DNA of 64,000 nucleotides from assembly GCA_033439295.1 (NCBI GenBank), contig JAVTLE010000001.1:1674001-1738000 (forward strand), written 5' to 3'. Of the stretch, positions 49,936-60,978 are shown piece after piece. The DNA is from Deuterostichococcus epilithicus (taxonomy: Eukaryota; Chlorophyta; Trebouxiophyceae; Prasiolales; Stichococcaceae). Within the stretch, counting starts at the first letter, position 1; the number at the start of each line of letters is the position of its first letter. The notes under the pieces are model-generated. The model was given only the letters and a program-made list of their open reading frames with translations, was not told the origin of the DNA and did not search any database. The position numbers and the translations under genes are program-made.

Positions 49936-51432
49936 GTATTCTGCAACATCTGGTCTCGCTGCAATATCTGTTGAATATCCCCTGGACCAGTGGCAACGCT
50001 GTGCACAGGCAGTTGCTGAAGCGTCGCGTTGGGAGGGGAATCAGCAGTGTCTGTGTGGTTTGTGGAGGGCTAGCGAGACTGGGTACAGAATATAACAGGT
50101 AGCTGCCAAGCCGTCTGTTGCGGTCGGCGCGTTTTCCTGTTGCCCTGTGCGCATGCAGCCAACCAACAAGAGCAACAGCCTGACTAACCGAACCTAAAAC
50201 AACTAGACATACACTGGCAGTTTTAGGTGCTGATCCAAATGCATGTCAGCCAAGGTTGTCAGCCCGGGTCTGCCAGCTGCGTTAGTTAAGTGTTTTACCG
50301 GCCGAATGGCTTACCGTTAGGGGAGAAGGACATCCTGGTGAGGGAACTTGCTGCCGGTGGATGCGCCGCCGTCGCACGCGCTTTGCAGGTGCGCACCTGG
50401 CTGGTCTGACTGGCGGGCGGCCGGTCTTCCATGGGCAGCGGACACGCGGATCGCAGCCGCGCGCAAGCCCCCTTTGCAGCAGTGACACACTGGGATGCGG
50501 CGTGCGCCCGGCGTGCCGCGTCTCGGTGCACGCAGATGGCGGCGGGGCACGTGGAACAGCCCAAAGAAAAGAGACCAGCTTGCGCGGATCCTGCACTTGG
50601 CAGATGAGCTGCGCCTGACTGGTCCTATCGACGGCTGGCTGAACCTCGAGCCTGGATCCAGCTCAGGCCGCACCAGATCGAAGGCAGACCGCTCTCAACG
50701 CACAGCCGCGTCTGACGTGGCATTTGGTGCCGCTGCACCAAACCCCTATATTCTCAAGCACGGCGGGGGGTTCCATCGGTGATCGCGCATCTGGCCGCTC
50801 GTGCAAGAGTTTGCAGCGCGGCCGGCTGAGCTGCGCGCCTGCGGGCCCGGCCCTTGCTAGGGGTCGACTAACACCTCCTATGGAGAGCGCACCCGCAACC
50901 AACTCAACCCGTGCCAGCTGCGCGCCGGCTCGACGTCATCGTTGGACGCTCACTAGCACTTTGCAGGGCAGTCGCCACAGCGGGTCTTCCTTCCGCAGCT
51001 GATTCGTACTGCCCACTTTCTGGTCTGACTGGAAGGACAGTCGTCACGGGTCGCATTGGTGAAACGTCGGAAGATCCGCAGCTGCGCTGAACAGCGTGCG
51101 CGACACGACGCTGGCCAGGTGTCTGGCGGCCGCACCCAAAGCAGCCGCAGCAAGGCTGCACGGCACCGTCGTGAATAATGGAGGCTCGCTTGGGGTTGGC
51201 GATAGCGCCAGCTGGGTCCGAGCGCGGATTGACTCCGGCGTCGATCACTGCTTTTAACGTCAGCGATTATAGCACGCAGGAGATCCTGGTCGATGTGCAT
51301 CAAGGTATTGTCGGCTTGTAGTCGAAAGTAATCAACGCACCGTTCGTGCAGGGGCTGCTCGGGCGGAGAAGGGGTTTGCTTGGAGGTCAGGAACGTTCCT
51401 GAATCGAAAGGATGCGCACTCGCATCGCCGGC
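49936..51432. other. Intergenic, no supported gene
   Basis: GC-rich frames are open on both strands (for example minus 51522-50953), but none carries a known domain or a convincing splice chain. It should contain the promoter of the LPMO gene. A small unrecognised gene cannot be excluded. Confidence 0.35.
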
Positions 51433-53049
51433 ATGACTGGTAGCTGCACGAAGACTGCGATGCGAGCATGCTCCGTCCTGGTGATGGCGGCGCTGTCGGC
51501 GCTGCCTCAAGCGCTGGCGCATGGATACATGATGGTAAGACTGCGCGTGTGATGGCCTTGGCCTGTTGTCGACGCTGGCAGTAAATTCTGCAGATTGGGC
51601 CGTCCGGTCTGGCCGAGCCCTGCTTCACTTGTTGCCATCGCCCTGCCGCAGCAACCGATGGCGCGGAACTGGCTGGTGGCGGGCCAGCGGCAGTGGAATT
51701 CACACTCGGCGCAGGGTTTCTACACCCCAATGAGCCTGAACAGGTGTGTGCAATTTTGGTGCGACGGCGGCAATCTGCAAGGATAGCACAAAGGAGCCCG
51801 CGACAACTGCCCTACCTGCATTTTGTGCTTTCCATGTCTGTAGGCCGGGCAGGCCCAACAACGGTGCCACATGCGGAGGACTTTATACAGGCGATGGCGA
51901 GTTCGAAGTCGGTGAGCCTATGCTGCATGTATTGGCTGATGGGCTCACGTATGTCGCGCACTGTGCCATTTGCTGACCGCCAGCTCATCGTCCACCACCA
52001 CAGGAGGCAGGCTTGCCAACCGTAAGGTCGTTGCCCAGTACAAGGCCGGCCAAACCATCAAGATCACGGTCAGGGTGAGGAAGTGCCACCGCTTATGCAT
52101 CAGCAATATACCTGGCGCACACGCCTAGCGGCCAGGCTGCCAAGTGGAAAATCCTGCACAGGCGGTCGTCTAAAAACATCTTCATGTTCGCGTTGTAGAT
52201 CACGAATAATCACTGGGGTTACTATTCGATTCGCCTGTGCCCGCTCAAGGGCACCAGCAATGCCGCTGAACGCGCTCGGCTGTCGGAGAAATGTTTCCAA
52301 CAGTATGTGTTGAAGCGCGCCGACGGCGGGGGAGCCAAGTATTGGCTCTACAGAGGAGCGCCAGGTGCTTGTTCAAGTCGTACTGCCTTGGTTTTCTCGT
52401 TTCTCATCTTGTGTCTCTTTGTTGGCGGAAGCAATGCACTGGCTGCATTGTCACGCCCGCGCAAACATGTGGGTGGTCCGGCTCACAGCATTGTGCGGCA
52501 CAGGACCTCAGGTGATTCAGTGATCCCAGCTATGTGCACCACGATGCAGGCTCCCAATACACGGTCTCATCCTCGTGGAGGCTGCCCAAGGGCATACGCT
52601 GCCCGCGATGCGTGCTGCAGTGGCGCTACATGACGGGTCACATGTGCTAGTAAGTTCGAGCCGCATCACGGTTGAAGCTAGCGCCCTGCATACGCACTGA
52701 TGCGTGTGCATGGTCATCGTCAAGTGCGGCACTAAGGCAAACTGTATCCCTCCAGCTTGCCAGGTGTGGACCGGCAGAGAATGCTGAGGTTGCAGCCAGG
52801 CGGGAACATAAACTGCCCACGGAATTATGCGAGCCTGAACGCCATTCCTGTGGAGAAGTTTAACAACTGGTGGGGACTCTTCTGACCTCATCCGTTTGGC
52901 GTTTTGGGTTGGCATTTCGCTACTCTTGGCTCGTGTCATGTGCAAAACTTGAACCAGGTTCAGTTGCTCTCCGCTAGACAGCGTTCGCAAATCGGCTGTC
53001 CTGACTCTCTGCGTGTGCGTGCCGCAGCGCCGACATCCGCATCACCTGA
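51433..53049 (+). CDS. Secreted AA15-like lytic polysaccharide monooxygenase
   Basis: Nine exons join with consistent phases: 51433-51534, 51652-51743, 51844-51911, 52004-52074, 52199-52364, 52550-52636, 52737-52763, 52800-52869 and 53028-53049. They give about 234 residues, a normal length for the family. The signal peptide ends ALA, so the mature protein starts HGYMM; this N-terminal His is the first arm of the copper 'histidine brace'. The second His lies in ITNNHWGYYSIRLC. Other family blocks are QPMARNWL, FYTPMSLN, YKAGQTIKITV, WRLPKGIRCPRCVLQWRYM and the C-terminal FNNCADIRIT. AA15 enzymes oxidise chitin or cellulose chains outside the cell. Exons 7 and 8 are short and least certain. 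Start alternatives are the ATGs at 51433 or 51460, both upstream of the signal core. Confidence 0.9.
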
Positions 53050-54253
53050 TGCAGACCAGCGGCCGCCTGGCACTTCGTCGCAGCAGCAATACTGTGCCAT
53101 CTTTTGCACCAGGCGCCATGATCATGTGTTTATTTCCACGTGATGTTCTTCAGCCTTCAGCGCAGCGCTGCTGAACGTAAAATTCCTTGCTATGGTTAGT
53201 CCGCGGCGCAAATAGTCGCGAAGATCGAGTAGTATGAATTGGTTCGTCCCACATAGAAAATTTGTTTGCCATTCATTGGTCGATGCGGTTTGATTTGAGC
53301 TTTCAAACGCTGGTCCATCCGCTTGGGGCAACACCCTAAGCTTGGCTCATGTGTTTGACTGAATGGAAAGTGCTGTGCATGCAGCCGCATGGAGACACAG
53401 CTGGCATGTGGGTATCAAATTTGGTTTGTTGCATTCAGTTTCCGCCGGTAGGTTCGTGCCATTTGATGGTTTCAGCAAAGTTTGTGTCCTTTATCACTCG
53501 GTGAGCTCATGTAGAGCTCATGTAGATTTAACAGAAGTCTTGGTACCCGCTTGACTGTCGACTGCCGCTTCAAAATGACTTCATTATTTACAGATGAGGT
53601 CAACGGTGATCCCTCCAATGTGGCCGACCCCATAACACCAAACGAAAGGCTGATTCCTGCGTGCTCGTGCTCGTAAAACCCGCAACACTTATGGATTCGA
53701 GAATCGTGGATCAAAAGAATTCGATGAGCCTCCCAAGGCGGGCTGAACATGCGCGCACCAAACCCTGAATTTGGCAGCGCTTGCGTTTCTACTACCGTCT
53801 TACCACCTAAACACGCCTGACCTGAACCTCTAGCGAAGTTTGCGGCAACCTGGGATTCGTCCTCGTCTCGGTGTGTGGCAAAGGCCACAGCCATGCCACG
53901 CCGCGCAAACCCCCAATATTCGGATGGCAGCCAGCAATCATGGGGGCCCCCGCCCGTGGCCCGTCGCCAGGGAGCGGCTGCAGCCGACATGCGGTCGCAT
54001 TGCCCTGCCGGGCATGGCAGACACCGATGCCGTGCCTCGTCGGCGCTTCGTCCGCGACCGGCCATGGGCAAGGTCCGCGAGCCCTGGCGCTGCGGCCGCG
54101 AGGCAGGTTTGCACGCCAGCAAGCGGCCCTTCCACAGGCCGTCCCCGCCTCTCGAGTGCACGGCTCCTGCCCCCGCCTCTCGAGTGAGCGGCCCCTGCGC
54201 CTGGAGGCGCCCGTTGGGAACCACCAAGCACCAGGGGCCGCCGCCGACGCCGC
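53050..54253. other. Convergent 3' intergenic region
   Basis: Lies between the stops of the LPMO gene (plus) and the acyl-activating enzyme gene (minus). No domain-bearing exon was seen. It presumably holds both 3' UTRs. Confidence 0.5.
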
Positions 54254-57200
54254 TCACAGCTCGTCGGTGAGCGCCTGGACCTGCGGCGCGTAGTGCGACA
54301 GGATGGCAGCGCGCCGCGGCTTCATCGTGCGCGTCAGCGTGCCCGCCTCCGGGCTGTAGGGCTCCGACAGCACCTGCGGACGCGGAGGGTTGCCCAGGCC
54401 ATGTGAGGGTGAGCAGCGGGGATTGCTCGGCTGGCGAGTCAGCCAGCTGCGTGCCCAGCGTCCCAGTATCATGCCTGGGCCTGCAGGCTGCCTGGGGCAC
54501 TGTGCCTCCCGTGCTGCGCACGGCGCGCTGCTGGCGCCTCAGGCGGTCGACAGGCCTGCACGCGTGGTGCTTCCGCATGGTGCTTCGAAAGAGCAAGGGC
54601 GCCGGCCGTGAGTCGAGGGCGGAACCCCATGATGTGCAGCAGGACCTCATCCTGCGCAAACCCCGTAACGCAGAGGAGAGGCACCGGCATGATCCTGCGT
54701 CAGGCGCGTGAGCACGACGTGAGGTGGGGATTGAAAGCGACAGAGCTTGCGTGGACGCGCCTTGAACAGGCGGATGTGCTCGCGGGAGGTGCGCTTTGCG
54801 GTGGCCGCCGTGATCTCCTCCCGCACAAGCGCCCGCACTTGGTCTGCAGGCAGCTCCTCCACGCCTGCGGTGCAGATGATATGGTGTTGGAGACTTGTGC
54901 CAAGGTTCAAGTTTCCTAGTCACTGCCCATGTCGACGTGCCAGCGCCCATAACCGATCGCCAACAGGTTCCGAGTCGAATGTCCGTGTCAAGGTCCAGAG
55001 TTCGCTGCTGGCTGGGAGGGACTCCTCATCAGGGAGCCGCTGCCGAGCTGCGGTCCTGCCGGCGCACAACGTATGACACGCGTGTCTTGAGAAACTGCTG
55101 TGTCTGCTGCTGCTCGCTGTGATGCAGAACCAGGCACAAGGTGTGAAACAGGAGGAAACGCTGCGGCACGCAGCGCGCCCCTGCTGGACTCGCGGGGTTT
55201 CCTGCTGTCTGCGCAGCACGGCAGGAGCTCCAGGGCAGGTTCGAGGGGGGAGGGGGCCGGCGCACCGGTAGCCTGCGCGGCCTCGGCGGACGCTGTTGGG
55301 AGGAGCAACAATCACCCTACAAGGCCAGAGAAGCGTTAGGGGGGCAAACGGCGGCGCACCTGCAGCCTGGGCGGCCTCGGAGAGCGCGTCGGGATCCGTC
55401 ACGATGAGCGCCCCCAGGTGCTTGCAGTCCTGCCCCACCACGGTGGCGAACTTGATGAGGTGCGACACGCACAGCGCGTCCTCGATGGGCTGCGGCTCGA
55501 TGTTCTCCCCCGACGCCAGCACGATGGTGTCCTTCGCGCGGCCGCTCAGCACGATGCAGCCGCCCATGGTGCTGCCGCGGACGCCCTGTGGAGGACAAGA
55601 TGCAGAGGGGTGTCAGACTCGGCGCTGGGGGCGGTATCAGGACGTTCCTTACCCTTCTTGCGTGAGCTGCGCAGCACACTGGAGCACGCCTTCTTGTGGC
55701 CTCCCCGCAGCCTTCGGCATGCCTCACGATGGCGCAATGGGCATCACCGAGGAGGTCGACGCCAGCGCGACCGGGCTCGGGTACACATGCCCAGCCTGCC
55801 GACAGCACACACGCGCAAGGCGCCGGACGATCCTCGCTGCGCACGGGCGGTCGCACCTGGGGGCACCGCCAGCCAAGGTCGCCGGTGTCGAACCAGCCGC
55901 CGCCGGCGGAAAAGGCGGCTTGCGTCGCCGCCTCGTCGGCAAAGTAGCCGGCCGTAACGCCCGGCCCCCGCGCCAGCAGCAGCCCCTGCGCCCCGTCTGG
56001 CAGGTCCGCTTTTGTCTCCGGATGTACCACCCGCAGCTGGGTGCCCGGGATGGGCGTGCCTGTGGCAGGGTTTTCGCAGCCTTTCAGGGCCTTTCATGAT
56101 CTTGGAAAAGGCGGGACACAGCCGGACATCGCTGCCCTGGCATCACTGACAATGTCCGGACGGCATGTTGTGCTGTGGCGCCTCAGCCCTAGTGTGTGTT
56201 TGGCACAGGGGCAATGGCGCCGACAGTGGTATAATATGGCAGCACATCGTGTAACTGCATTGCTGCGTTCGTGGCGCCGGGAGTGACTGGCACGGCCTCC
56301 GCAGCGTGCAGCCTCAGCAGCATGCCCCAGGTAATGAGCCGAGCCAGCATCGAGACGAGTGCGCACCCACAGTGCCGCGCACATTCCCCAGCTGGGTGTC
56401 TGTCCGGCAGGCGAGCACGGGCGAGGTTTCCTGCACAACAGGCAGGACAGCGGCGCACTCAGACTCCGTGCTGGCACCACCAAAGCGACGGCAGGCAGCG
56501 CATCCACACCGACACCGCGACATCCTCGTGCAAGTGCAAGCGTGCCCTTACAGCTTCAAGCAAGGTGCGGCGCCAGAGCGGTGCGCCGCTCCGCCATGCT
56601 GCGGGACTGCAGCGGCGAGGCACAGCGGCGCTCTCTTTCAGACAAACCCCCCCGAACGAACGATGCCTGCTCAAGCATGCGAGACCCCTTCGGCAGCGCT
56701 GTGAGCGCTGCGCACCGAGAGGCCCCAGCCATTGAGCACGGTCAGGCCGATGGTCTCGTAGAACAGGTCCAGGTGCGGCGCGAGGCTGCCGCCGCCGCTG
56801 ATGACCGCGCGCCGCACGCCCAGCGCCTCCCGTATCTTACCGTACACCAGCCTTTGAGCAAGCCTGCGGCGCGGCCGGCTGGGCTGTCGGTTTCAGGGAT
56901 GGACGCGACCACCAACATGAGCATGGCTGGGCTCTTGATGGTACCGCCGCCACCGCTGATGACCAGCGATGACGGCACGCCCTGCGCCTCCCAGATCTTA
57001 CTGTTCCCCAGCTTTGGCGCCGGCTTGCCGGCAGGGCCGGCGTGGTGTCGCCAGCTCGAGGGGAAGAGGCTTGCGGTTTGGGGGGGGTCCAAGGGCCACC
57101 GCGGCCGCTGCTAGCAACAGCGCCCCGCTTGTGTCAGCGCTTGAAGCCTGGACGAGGCGCCTGCGCACACCCCTTCGTCCGGGTGCAAGCGTGGCCGGAG

Positions 57201-60137
57201 CGTCCAAACAGCATGCCCTGCAGGAGTGCGCCTGGACCTCTGTTCCCTGGTGCTGCACGCCGCGGCTGCTCAGCGCACATTGCACCAGCGGGGAGCCGCA
57301 CACGCCGCTGTCTTCAACAAACGCACTTGTGCAGCGGCGCCAGCACGGCGGTGACGACCAGCGCCCAGAGGTACGCCAGCATCGGCCGGGGGACCGTGGC
57401 GTACTGCAGCGCGGTGCCCTGCACCACGCGCCGCGCCCGCACATAGGCACCGCTGACCGCTAGTAGGGCGCGCGCAAGGGCGCGCTTGACAGCGGAGCCG
57501 CGCTTGAGCGTCTGCTGCACCTGCGGAACCGCAATGATGTGTCAGTTTCGGAGCTGCTGCAGAGGCGGCTGCACCTGCGCAAATGCGGTGGTTCGTGCGC
57601 TCGAGCTGCTGCTGAGATACAGACATCCATGGATGGGGGTTTGACTTGAGAGGCTGCTGCGCCTGCGGAAGCAGACACGGTCGTGCCGCAAACGCCGCAG
57701 CACCCGGCTGCAGCTAGCAGCGTACTCGGGGTCTGTTGCGCAGCAATGTGGCAGGCCGTCCTGCGGCCCCATGCACCACGCAGACAGGCACGTTCGCCGA
57801 TGGTGGCTCACCCTGGTGTGCAGAGTGTCGAGCACCAGAGGCACACAGATGAAGAAGGTTGGCGGAAAGGCCTTCAAATCCTCTCTGCGACAGACAAGAA
57901 CACAGCGTTGCGAGGTGCCCCCCTAGCGAGCTTTCCTCGTCCGAACAGCAGTTCGGGCACATCAATGCTGCAGGTCCTCGTGCTCGACTGTCGGCACCTG
58001 AACTTCTTGATGTTGCTGTACACCTGCAAGCATTGACCACAAACATCAGGCATGGGCAACCACACCAAAAATACACAAATGCCTCTGAAAGTTGACCTCA
58101 TGCCGAGTCCATGCCGGTCATCAACGGACGCAGGCTCGCTGCCCAAGTGCAGCATGACTGGCATGAATACATACTATATTTATAGGATGTGCACAGTACC
58201 TGGGTGCAGCCCTGCTGGAAGATGAAGTAGCCGGTGGTGCGCTCGTAGATGTGCCACGGCGGCAGCAGCGACAGCGTGGTGTCCCCGGGCTGTGGCTCGA
58301 CAAAGTGGCTGAAGTTGCGCAGCTGACTCACGATGTTGGCATGCGACAGCATCACGCCCTGCGGCAGACGAGGGTCGCACGGCTGAGGCGGCTTGACAAG
58401 GCAGTCCGTGTTGCGCGGCGGCAGCGCCAGGCTCAATGGGAAGCTGCACAGCCCAGGCAGAGGACAGGCTCATGCTCGGAGCCCCAGGCGCGAGCGTTGC
58501 ATGCTGCCGCCGCCGACAGAGCCGCTGGCCCAGCGCCGGCCGGCGCCCGCTGCTCTGAACTCCTGCTGTGTGCCACCCGAAGTCGCTGCACGTGCCCTGG
58601 GCCCCTGATCTTGTGCCAAGGCGGATTGCAGCCCCCGCCTTAGTTTTGCTGCCGGAGGTGTACACCGGGCGCACTCCAAAGGTGCACTCTCAGAACGATT
58701 TATAGTTTCGAAACGGTCTTACCTTACTTTGGGCTGCCGGTGGTGCCGGAAGTGAATTTGCGCAGTCAACATTCGAACCCTCCAAACTTTAAGCAGTCTT
58801 CTTACATTGTACATCCATATTATACCTTGGGGCTGCCAGTGGTGCCGGAGGTGTACACCAGCGTCGCCAAGCTGTCCGGCCGGATCGCCGCCAGGTCGGC
58901 GGCGCCCGCCGGAGGGTGGTCCCGCCCCCTGCCCAGCACCTCGTCAAAGGACAGCACCGGGCAGTCGAGCGCCGACGCCGCCGCAGCCGAGGCGCCGCCC
59001 CACAGCACCACCACGAAAGCCAGCTTCTGCGGGCCGGATGCAGAGATGTTGGATGTTGCGGCCGTGGCTCAGATGTCAGGTGCATGCATGGGCCAAGCAC
59101 ATGGCGCCAGAGACGGGGTGAGGACACAAAGGCAGAGGGCGCCCAATGCTCTCACAGCACAAGGGGTAACCAGCGCTGGCTGTGCAGGGGCATTGCATGT
59201 GAGTCACATCGACAAGCTTACCGGCGCGGCGTGCACGCCGCTGCCGTCCCCAGCGCTGCCGTTGCTGCTGCCGTTGCCGCCGCCGCCGCTGCCATTGCCG
59301 CCACCGCCGTGGCTGAGGTGCGGCAGCAGCCGCTCCAGCGAGGCACTGTCCTGTATGACCAGGCCGCTGCTGCGCGAGTGCTGCAGGATGTATGCCTGCT
59401 CCTCTGCGGGAGTTGTGGACCCGCGCACCTGCGGTGTTTACCAGATGCCAACATGAACACTCTGATTTGTACACACAATAGAGAACCTGTGCAATGAGGC
59501 CATGAGCAGCATTGTAGGCGTGTGCAAGGCCGAGGTGTAATCTACATTATGAACCAGCTGAAACTGTTCACGGTGCAGGCACCCGTCTGGTCCTGGTCCC
59601 TTCAGAAAGGCCCCTCTAGAACATGATGGAGACAGCGCCATTTGCATCGAAGGGCGGCGCCTTACCGCATCAGCGGCGCCCAGCATCATGATGCCCTGGT
59701 CCGCGATCAGCCAGCGGGAGGAATTTTCGCTGAACAGCGACACGCAATCGCCGCGGCGCAGCCCCAGCGACTGCAGCCCCGCCGTAAACGCCTGCATTTG
59801 CTCGTGCAGCTCCCTGCACAGGCCCATGATCAGGAATTGGTGCGATTGCGCCTCAATCGCAGCCTGCTGCTAAATCTGCCGCGCAAGCGGACGTCAGCCA
59901 CGCACTTGTAGGTGAGCTTGCTGGCTGGCTTCTGGTGGGGGTCGTGCACGGCGAGGCGGTCGCCAAATTTGGCGGCGAGCTCGCCCCAAAGTTGCGGCAC
60001 GACCTGCAGGCTGCCATCCTCCGCCGCTGCCGGGACCTCCGGCCGAAAATGCTCCGCGCTGGTAGGCTCTGCCGTCTGGCTGCTGACACCATGCTGCTGC
60101 TGGAACGCCTGCGTCACAGCAGGGCGGGCGAGCGTTG
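54254..60137 (-). CDS. Plastid-type long-chain acyl-activating enzyme (AAE15/16-like acyl-ACP/acyl-CoA synthetase)
   Basis: At least 13 minus-strand exons. In order: QLWGELAAKFGDRLAVHD; ELHEQMQAFTAGLQSLGL; VRGSTTPAEEQAYILQHS, followed by a Gly/Asn/Ser-rich insert; KLAFVVVLWGG; the P-loop LVYTSGTTGSPK (exon ending at 58826); GVMLSHANI and LSLLPPWHIYERTTGY; VYSNIKKF-REDLKAFPPTFF; an Arg/Ala-rich helical exon; AVISGGGSLAPHL (56863-56716); ETSPVLACR; GWFDTGDLGW; GRAKDTIVLASGENIEP; EELPADQVRALVREE; and the last exon, VLSEPYSPEAGTLTRTMK, ending 54254. The VRGS, PPWHIYER and insert blocks match AAE15/16 rather than peroxisomal LACS. These enzymes activate free fatty acids with ATP, in plastids onto ACP. 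The exon beginning at 60137 has no ATG. A transit-peptide-like frame at 60507-60315 (MAVPLQAQQG) may supply the start, but I could not fix that splice. A short exon near 54650 is also unresolved. Confidence 0.9.
56940..57003 (-). repeat. Decayed copy of an acyl-activating-enzyme exon segment
   Basis: About 64 bp resembling the KIREALGVRRAVISGGG coding stretch of the true exon (56787-56851). On the minus strand it reads KIWEAQGVPSSLVISGGGG. It lies upstream of the true exon in transcript order, inside an intron, and lacks the rest of the exon. Confidence 0.65.
58640..58768 (-). repeat. Two decayed copies of the P-loop exon end
   Basis: On the minus strand, 58765-58727 reads KFTSGTTGSPK followed by GTAAGG, and 58668-58640 reads VYTSGSKTK. 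Both resemble the end of the true P-loop exon (LVYTSGTTGSPK, 58858-58826) and lie in the intron immediately after it. The first copy even keeps a usable donor site. Confidence 0.65.
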
Positions 60138-60507
60138 CTGCGCACGCAGTATACAGAAGTTTTTGCTATCGGTACGGCAAGTCACACACAGGCTGGGAAA
60201 GCGTGCACAAAAGTGGGTGCGGTGTCAGCTCAGATCGTCGCGAAGCGCTATGAAGCGGCTGAGCCACTCCAGCCTTGCTACCCGGGCGAGGGCGGATAAG
60301 CCTTCTGACCTGAATTAGTAGACCTCTGCACGCTTTGCCGTGACTGACGTTGAGCTGTTGTGACTGATATTTTGGGAGCCTTCTCGCCCGAATCGCCGAG
60401 CCGCTTCCGGCGCGCAAGTCGCAAGCGCCGAGACGCGGTGTTGGAGTCGTGTGTCGTGTTGTCTGCCAGGAGCCCGCGCCCTGTTGGGCCTGCAGCGGCA
60501 CCGCCAT

Positions 60508-60978
60508 GCTGCTCGCCGCCGTTCAGGCTTTACACAATGCGAGGCCTGTGGTACGCTGGCGATGCTGCTGCACCTCGTGCGTGTCGGTTCGCGGGGTAAC
60601 ATCCTTGCTTCGTGCCCTTGTGTAAAGCTCACGTGACCTTGTGAGCAAGTGCTGCAACGGTTGTGGAGACCACGAGTCGTTTGCGCGGATGTTGGGTCAA
60701 AACCAGCACATCGGCGTGAATCCTCTGCGCGATTCCTGCCTCACTCAGGTGTTCAGGCACTGTGTCTCGGTGCTGCGATCTCACCACTCATATTTTTAAC
60801 AGCGCGACAGTGGGCATCGGGCTTCGTCGGAAGCAGTGCGACAGTGACAAAACATCAACATGTGTCTGTTGAGATCATAACAGACCGATGCGTGCGGCAC
60901 TCCTGGCGAAGTCAGACAGCAGCTGAGTTACGCCTGTCGGACACCTTGGAGCTGTCACTGTGACGCTGAAGGGCAGTC
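60508..60978. promoter_or_regulatory. Presumed bidirectional promoter between the acyl-activating enzyme and ORP genes
   Basis: If the transit-peptide exon at 60507 is real, only about 470 bp separate the two divergent start codons; if not, the gap is about 840 bp. No other exon is supported here. No core element was identified with confidence. Confidence 0.4.

Noticed and set aside
53472-54950. Minus-strand open frame of 492 residues
   Set aside because: Runs through the last exons of the acyl-activating enzyme in a wrong frame and through its 3' flank. It has no domain, and its Ala/Arg/Gly/Pro bias reflects GC content.
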